Part shown: positions 60,898-64,000 of the stretch, piece by piece
Numbering within the stretch: the stretch's first letter is position 1
Layout of the letters: every line of letters starts with the position of its first letter
Source: Protonemura montana
Taxonomy: Eukaryota; Arthropoda; Insecta; Plecoptera; Nemouridae
Length of the DNA stretch: 64,000 bases
Assembly (NCBI GenBank): GCA_947568835.1
Contig: CANOQG010000016.1
Coordinates: 49,001-113,000 of the forward strand
Direction: 5' to 3'
Position numbers and translations under genes: made by a program
The notes under the pieces: generated by a model
The model's input: only the letters and a program-made list of their open reading frames with translations
Database searches by the model: none
What the model was told of the DNA's origin: nothing

Positions 60898-63800
60898 GCC
60901 CTATGTCCTGTCCCATGTCCTGTCCCATGTCCTGCCCCATGTCCTGCCCCATGTCCTTCCCTATGTCCTGTCCCATGTCCTGCCCCATGTCCTGCCCCAT
61001 GTCCTGCTCCATGTCCTGTCCCATGTCCTGCCCCATGTTCTGCCCCATGTCCTGCCCCATGTCCTGCCCTATGTCCTGTCCCATGTCCTGCCCCATGTCC
61101 TGCCCCATGTCCTGCCCTATGTCCTGCCCCATGTCTTGCCCCATGTCCCATGTCCTGCCCCATGTCCTGCCCCATGTCCTGCCCTATGTCCTGCCCCATG
61201 TCCTGCCCCATGTCCTGCCCCATGTCCTGCCCCATGTCCTGCCCTATGTCCTGCCCCATGTCCTGCCCCATGTCCCATGTCCTGCCCCATGTCCTGCCCC
61301 TTGTCCTGTCCCATTTCCTGCTCCATGTCCTGCCCCATGTCCTGCCCCATGTCCTGCCCCATGTCCTGCCCCATGTCCTGCCCCATGTCTTGCCCCATGT
61401 CCCATGTCCTGCCCCATGTCCTGCCCCATGTCCTGCCCCATGTCCTGCCCTATGTCCTGTCCCATGTCCTGTCCCATGTCATGTCCCATGTCCTGCTCCA
61501 TGTCCTGCCCCATGTCCTGCCCCATGTCCTGCCCTATGTCCTGCCCCATGTCCTGCCCCATGTCCTGCCCCATGTCCTGCTCCATGACCTGCCCCATGTC
61601 CCATGTCCTGCCCCATGTCCTGCCCCATGTCCTGCCCCAAGTCCTGCCCCATGTCCTGCCCCATGTCCTGCCCCATGTCCTGCCCAATGTCCTGCCCTAT
61701 GTCCTGCCCCATGTCCTGCCCCATGTCCTGCCCCATGTCCTGCCCCATGTCCTGCCCCATGTCCTGCCCTATGTCCTGCCCCATGTCCTGCCCCATGTCC
61801 TGCCCCATGTCCTGCCCCATGTCCTGCCCTATGTCCTGCCCCATGTCCTGCCCCATGTCCCATGTCCTGCCCCATGTCCTGCCCCTTGTCCTGTCCCATT
61901 TCCTGCCCCATGTCCTGCCCCATGTCCTGCCCCATGTCCTGCCCCATGTCCTGCCCCATGTCCTGCCCCATGTCTTGCCCCATGTCCCATGTCCTGCCCC
62001 ATGTCCTGCCCCATGTCCTACCCCATGTCCTGCCCTATGTCCTGTCTTATGTCCTGCCCCATGTAATGCCCCATGTCCTGCTCCATGTCCTCCCCCTGTC
62101 CTGCCCTATGTCTTATGTCCTGCCCCATGTCCTGCCTCATGTCCTGCCCCATGTCCTGCCCTATGTCCTGTCTTATGTCCTGCCCCATTTCCTGCCCCAT
62201 GTCCTGCTCCATGTCCTGCCCCATGTCCTGCCCCATGTCCCGCTCCATGTCCTCCCCCTGTCCTGCCTTATGTCCCATGTCCTGCCCCATGTCCTGCCCC
62301 ATGTCCTGCCCCATGTCCTGCCCCATGTCCTGTCCCATGTCCTGCCCCATGTTTTGCCCCATGTCCTGTCCAATGTCCTGCCTCATGTCCTGCCCCATGT
62401 CCTGCCCCATGTCCTGCCCCATGTCCTGCCCCATGTCCTGCCCTATGTCCTGCCCCATGTCCTGCCCCATGTCCTGCCCTATGTCCTGTCCCATGTCCTG
62501 TCCCATGTCCTGCCCCATGTCCTGCCCCATGTCCTTCCCTATGTCCTGTCCCATGTCCTGCCCCATGTCCTGCCCCATGTCCTGCTCCATGTCCTGTCCC
62601 ATGTCCTGCCCCATGTCCTGCCCCATGTCCTGCCCCATGTCCTGCCCTATGTCCTGTCCCATGTCCTGCCCCATGTCCTGCCCCATGTCCTGCCCTATGT
62701 CCTGCCCCATGTCTTGCCCCATGTCCCATGTTCTGCCCCATGTCCTGCCCCATGTCCTGCCCTATGTCCTGCCCCATGTCCTGCCCCATGTCCTGCCCCA
62801 TGTCCTGCCCCATGTCCTGCCCTATGTCCTGCCCCATGTCCTGCCCCATGTCCCATGTCCTGCCCCATGTCCTGCCCCATGTCCCATGTCCTGCCCCATG
62901 TCCTGCCCCTTGTCCTGTCCCATTTCCTGCCCCATGTCCTGCCCCATGTCCTGCCCCATGTCCTGCCCCATGTCCTGCCCCATGTCCTGCCCCATGTCTT
63001 GCCCCATGTCCCATGTCCTGCCCCATGTCCTCCCCCTGTCCTGCCTTATGTCCCATGTCCTGCCCCATGTCCTGCCCCATGTCCTGCCCCATGTCCTGCC
63101 CCATGTCCTGTCCCATGTCCTGCCCCATGTTTTGCCCCATGTCCTGTCCAATGTCCTGCCTCATGTCCTGCCTCATGTCCTGCCCCATGTCCTGCCCCAT
63201 GTCCTGCCCCATGTCCTGCCCTATGTCCTGCCCCATGTCCTGCCCCATGTCCTGCCCTATGTCCTGTCCCATGTCCTGTCCCATGTCCTGCCCCATGTCC
63301 TGCCCCATGTCCTTCCCTATGTCCTGTCCCATGTCCTGCCCCATGTCCTGCCCCATGTCCTGCTCCATGTCCTGTCCCATGTCCTGCCCCATGTCCTGCC
63401 CCATGTCCTGCCCCATGTCCTGCCCTATGTCCTGTCCCATGTCCTGCCCCATGTCCTGCCCCATGTCCTGCCCTATGTCCTGCCCCATGTCTTGCCCCAT
63501 GTCCCATGTCCTGCCCCATGTCCTGCCCCATGTCCTGCCCTATGTCCTGCCCCATGTCCTGCCCCATGTCCTGCCCCATGTCCTGCCCCATGTCCTGCCC
63601 TATGTCCTGCCCCATGTCCTGCCCCATGTCCCATGTCCTGCCCCATGTCCTGCCCCATGTCCCATGTCCTGCCCCATGTCCTGCCCCTTGTCCTGTCCCA
63701 TTTCCTGCCCCATGTCCTGCCCCATGTCCTGCCCCATGTCCTGCCCCATGTCCTGCCCCATGTCCTGCCCCATGTCTTGCCCCATGTCCCATGTCCTGCC

Positions 63801-63966
63801 CCATGTCCTGCCCCATGTCCTGCCCCATGTCCTGCCCTATGTCCTGTCCCATGTCCTGTCCCTTGTCATGTCCCATGTCCTGCTCCATGTCCTGCCCCAT
63901 GTCCTGCCCCATGTCCTGCCCTATGTCCTGCCCCATGTCCTGCCCCATGTCCTGCCCCATGTCCTG
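60898..63966 (+). repeat. 7.7-kb higher-order repeat, partial copy 3
   Basis: Matches 52,530 onward at +8,368, then +8,380 after one extra 12-bp monomer near 62,870. TGACC (ending 61,587), TAATG (triplet 62,064) and CCCGCTCC (62,240) fall where expected. Private changes: GTCTTATG near 62,171 and GCCTCATG repeated twice near 63,165-63,180. It departs from copy 2 near 63,966, where TGACC is expected but GCCCTATG occurs. It includes the 778-bp sub-duplication (about 62,250-63,027 and 63,028-63,805). Confidence 0.86.
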
Positions 63967-64000
63967 CCCTATGTCCTGCCCCATGTCTTGCCCCATGTCC

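Larger units (their letters stand above)
1..64000 (+). repeat. Tandem satellite/minisatellite array, 12-bp monomer CCCCATGTCCTG
   Basis: Seen directly: the entire window consists of head-to-tail copies of a 12-bp unit, on the order of 5,300 monomers, all in one orientation. The consensus has 6 C, 3 T, 2 G and 1 A, so it is about 67% GC and 75% pyrimidine on this strand. Each unit carries the palindrome CATG. Common variants are single substitutions: ATGTCCTGCCCT, ATGTCCTGTCCC, ATGTCCTGCTCC, ATGTCCTGCCTC, ATGTCTTGCCCC and ATGTCCTTCCCT. Length variants are a 7-bp unit (ATGTCCC), 11-bp units that lost one base (around 80-95 and 590-600) and an 8-bp unit (ATGTATCC near 22,628). The monomer has no stop codon in any of six frames, so long open frames are automatic. 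No stretch above 300 bp contains anything else. Both ends are inside the array. A eukaryotic chromosomal satellite is the inference; the species is unknown. Confidence 0.99.

Noticed and set aside
1..64000. CRISPR array
   Set aside because: The repeats are contiguous with no unique spacers, and there are no cas genes or leader.
1..64000. Telomeric repeat
   Set aside because: The unit does not match TTAGGG, TTTAGGG, TTAGG or known yeast-type telomere motifs. The C-rich strand and the internal HORs fit a satellite better. A subtelomeric position remains possible but is not shown.
1..64000. Coding minisatellite such as a mucin, keratin-associated or silk-like repeat exon
   Set aside because: A coding repeat would keep one frame. 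Here 7-, 8- and 11-bp units break the frame about every 130 bp without selection to restore it.
1..64000. Transposon or retroelement insertion, inverted repeat or unique island
   Set aside because: Reading through the window I saw no reverse-oriented monomers, target-site duplications, poly-A runs or non-repeat stretch longer than a few bases.
1..64000. tRNA, rRNA or other structured RNA genes
   Set aside because: No segment departs from the 12-bp repeat enough to hold such a gene. CATG palindromes give only trivial 4-bp pairing.

Overview
The whole 64,000-base window is one unbroken tandem-repeat array. The monomer is 12 bp, consensus CCCCATGTCCTG (written from the ATG: ATGTCCTGCCCC). Every copy lies in the same orientation and I find no unique sequence longer than a few bases. 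The array runs off both ends, so neither flank is visible. I support no protein gene, RNA gene, transposon, CRISPR array, promoter or terminator. The window suggests satellite or megaminisatellite DNA of a eukaryotic chromosome, probably heterochromatic (pericentromeric, subtelomeric or sex-linked) and assembled from long reads. That is inference from repeat type and scale; the species cannot be identified from the sequence.

The array has four levels. (1) 12-bp monomers, most variants being single C-to-T changes. (2) Short 7-bp monomers (ATGTCCC, missing 5 bp) recur about every 115-165 bp and define modules of roughly 9-13 monomers. (3) Signature blocks of a few hundred bp recur every 1-5 kb: a TAATG/CCCGCTCC/TTTTG block, a TGACC/CCAAG block and a TAGCCTGG mark. 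(4) Multi-kilobase higher-order repeats (HORs) lie head to tail with near identity.

Layout. 1-6.1 kb: a 2,483-bp tandem pair. 4.0-17.0 kb: about 2.6 copies of a 5.02-kb HOR. 17.0-19.3 kb: two shuffled partial copies. 18.9-30.0 kb: two copies of a 5,508-bp HOR that contains a 2,130-bp repeat, itself in tandem again at 27.0-31.3 kb. 31.3-32.6 kb: mosaic. 32.6-38.8 kb: a 3.09-kb pair. 38.4-39.9 kb: a 778-bp pair. 39.9-44.8 kb: mosaic. 44.8-60.2 kb: a 7.75-kb pair, with a third partial copy from 60.9 kb to near the window end. Several variant monomers are confined to one part of the array, giving left (0-19 kb), middle (19-31 kb) and right (31-64 kb) domains.

Very long open reading frames exist in all three forward frames because 12 is a multiple of 3 and the monomer has no stop codon in any frame. 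They are by-products of the repeat, not genes. HOR boundaries were found by eye from shared variant landmarks and are uncertain by about one or two monomers.
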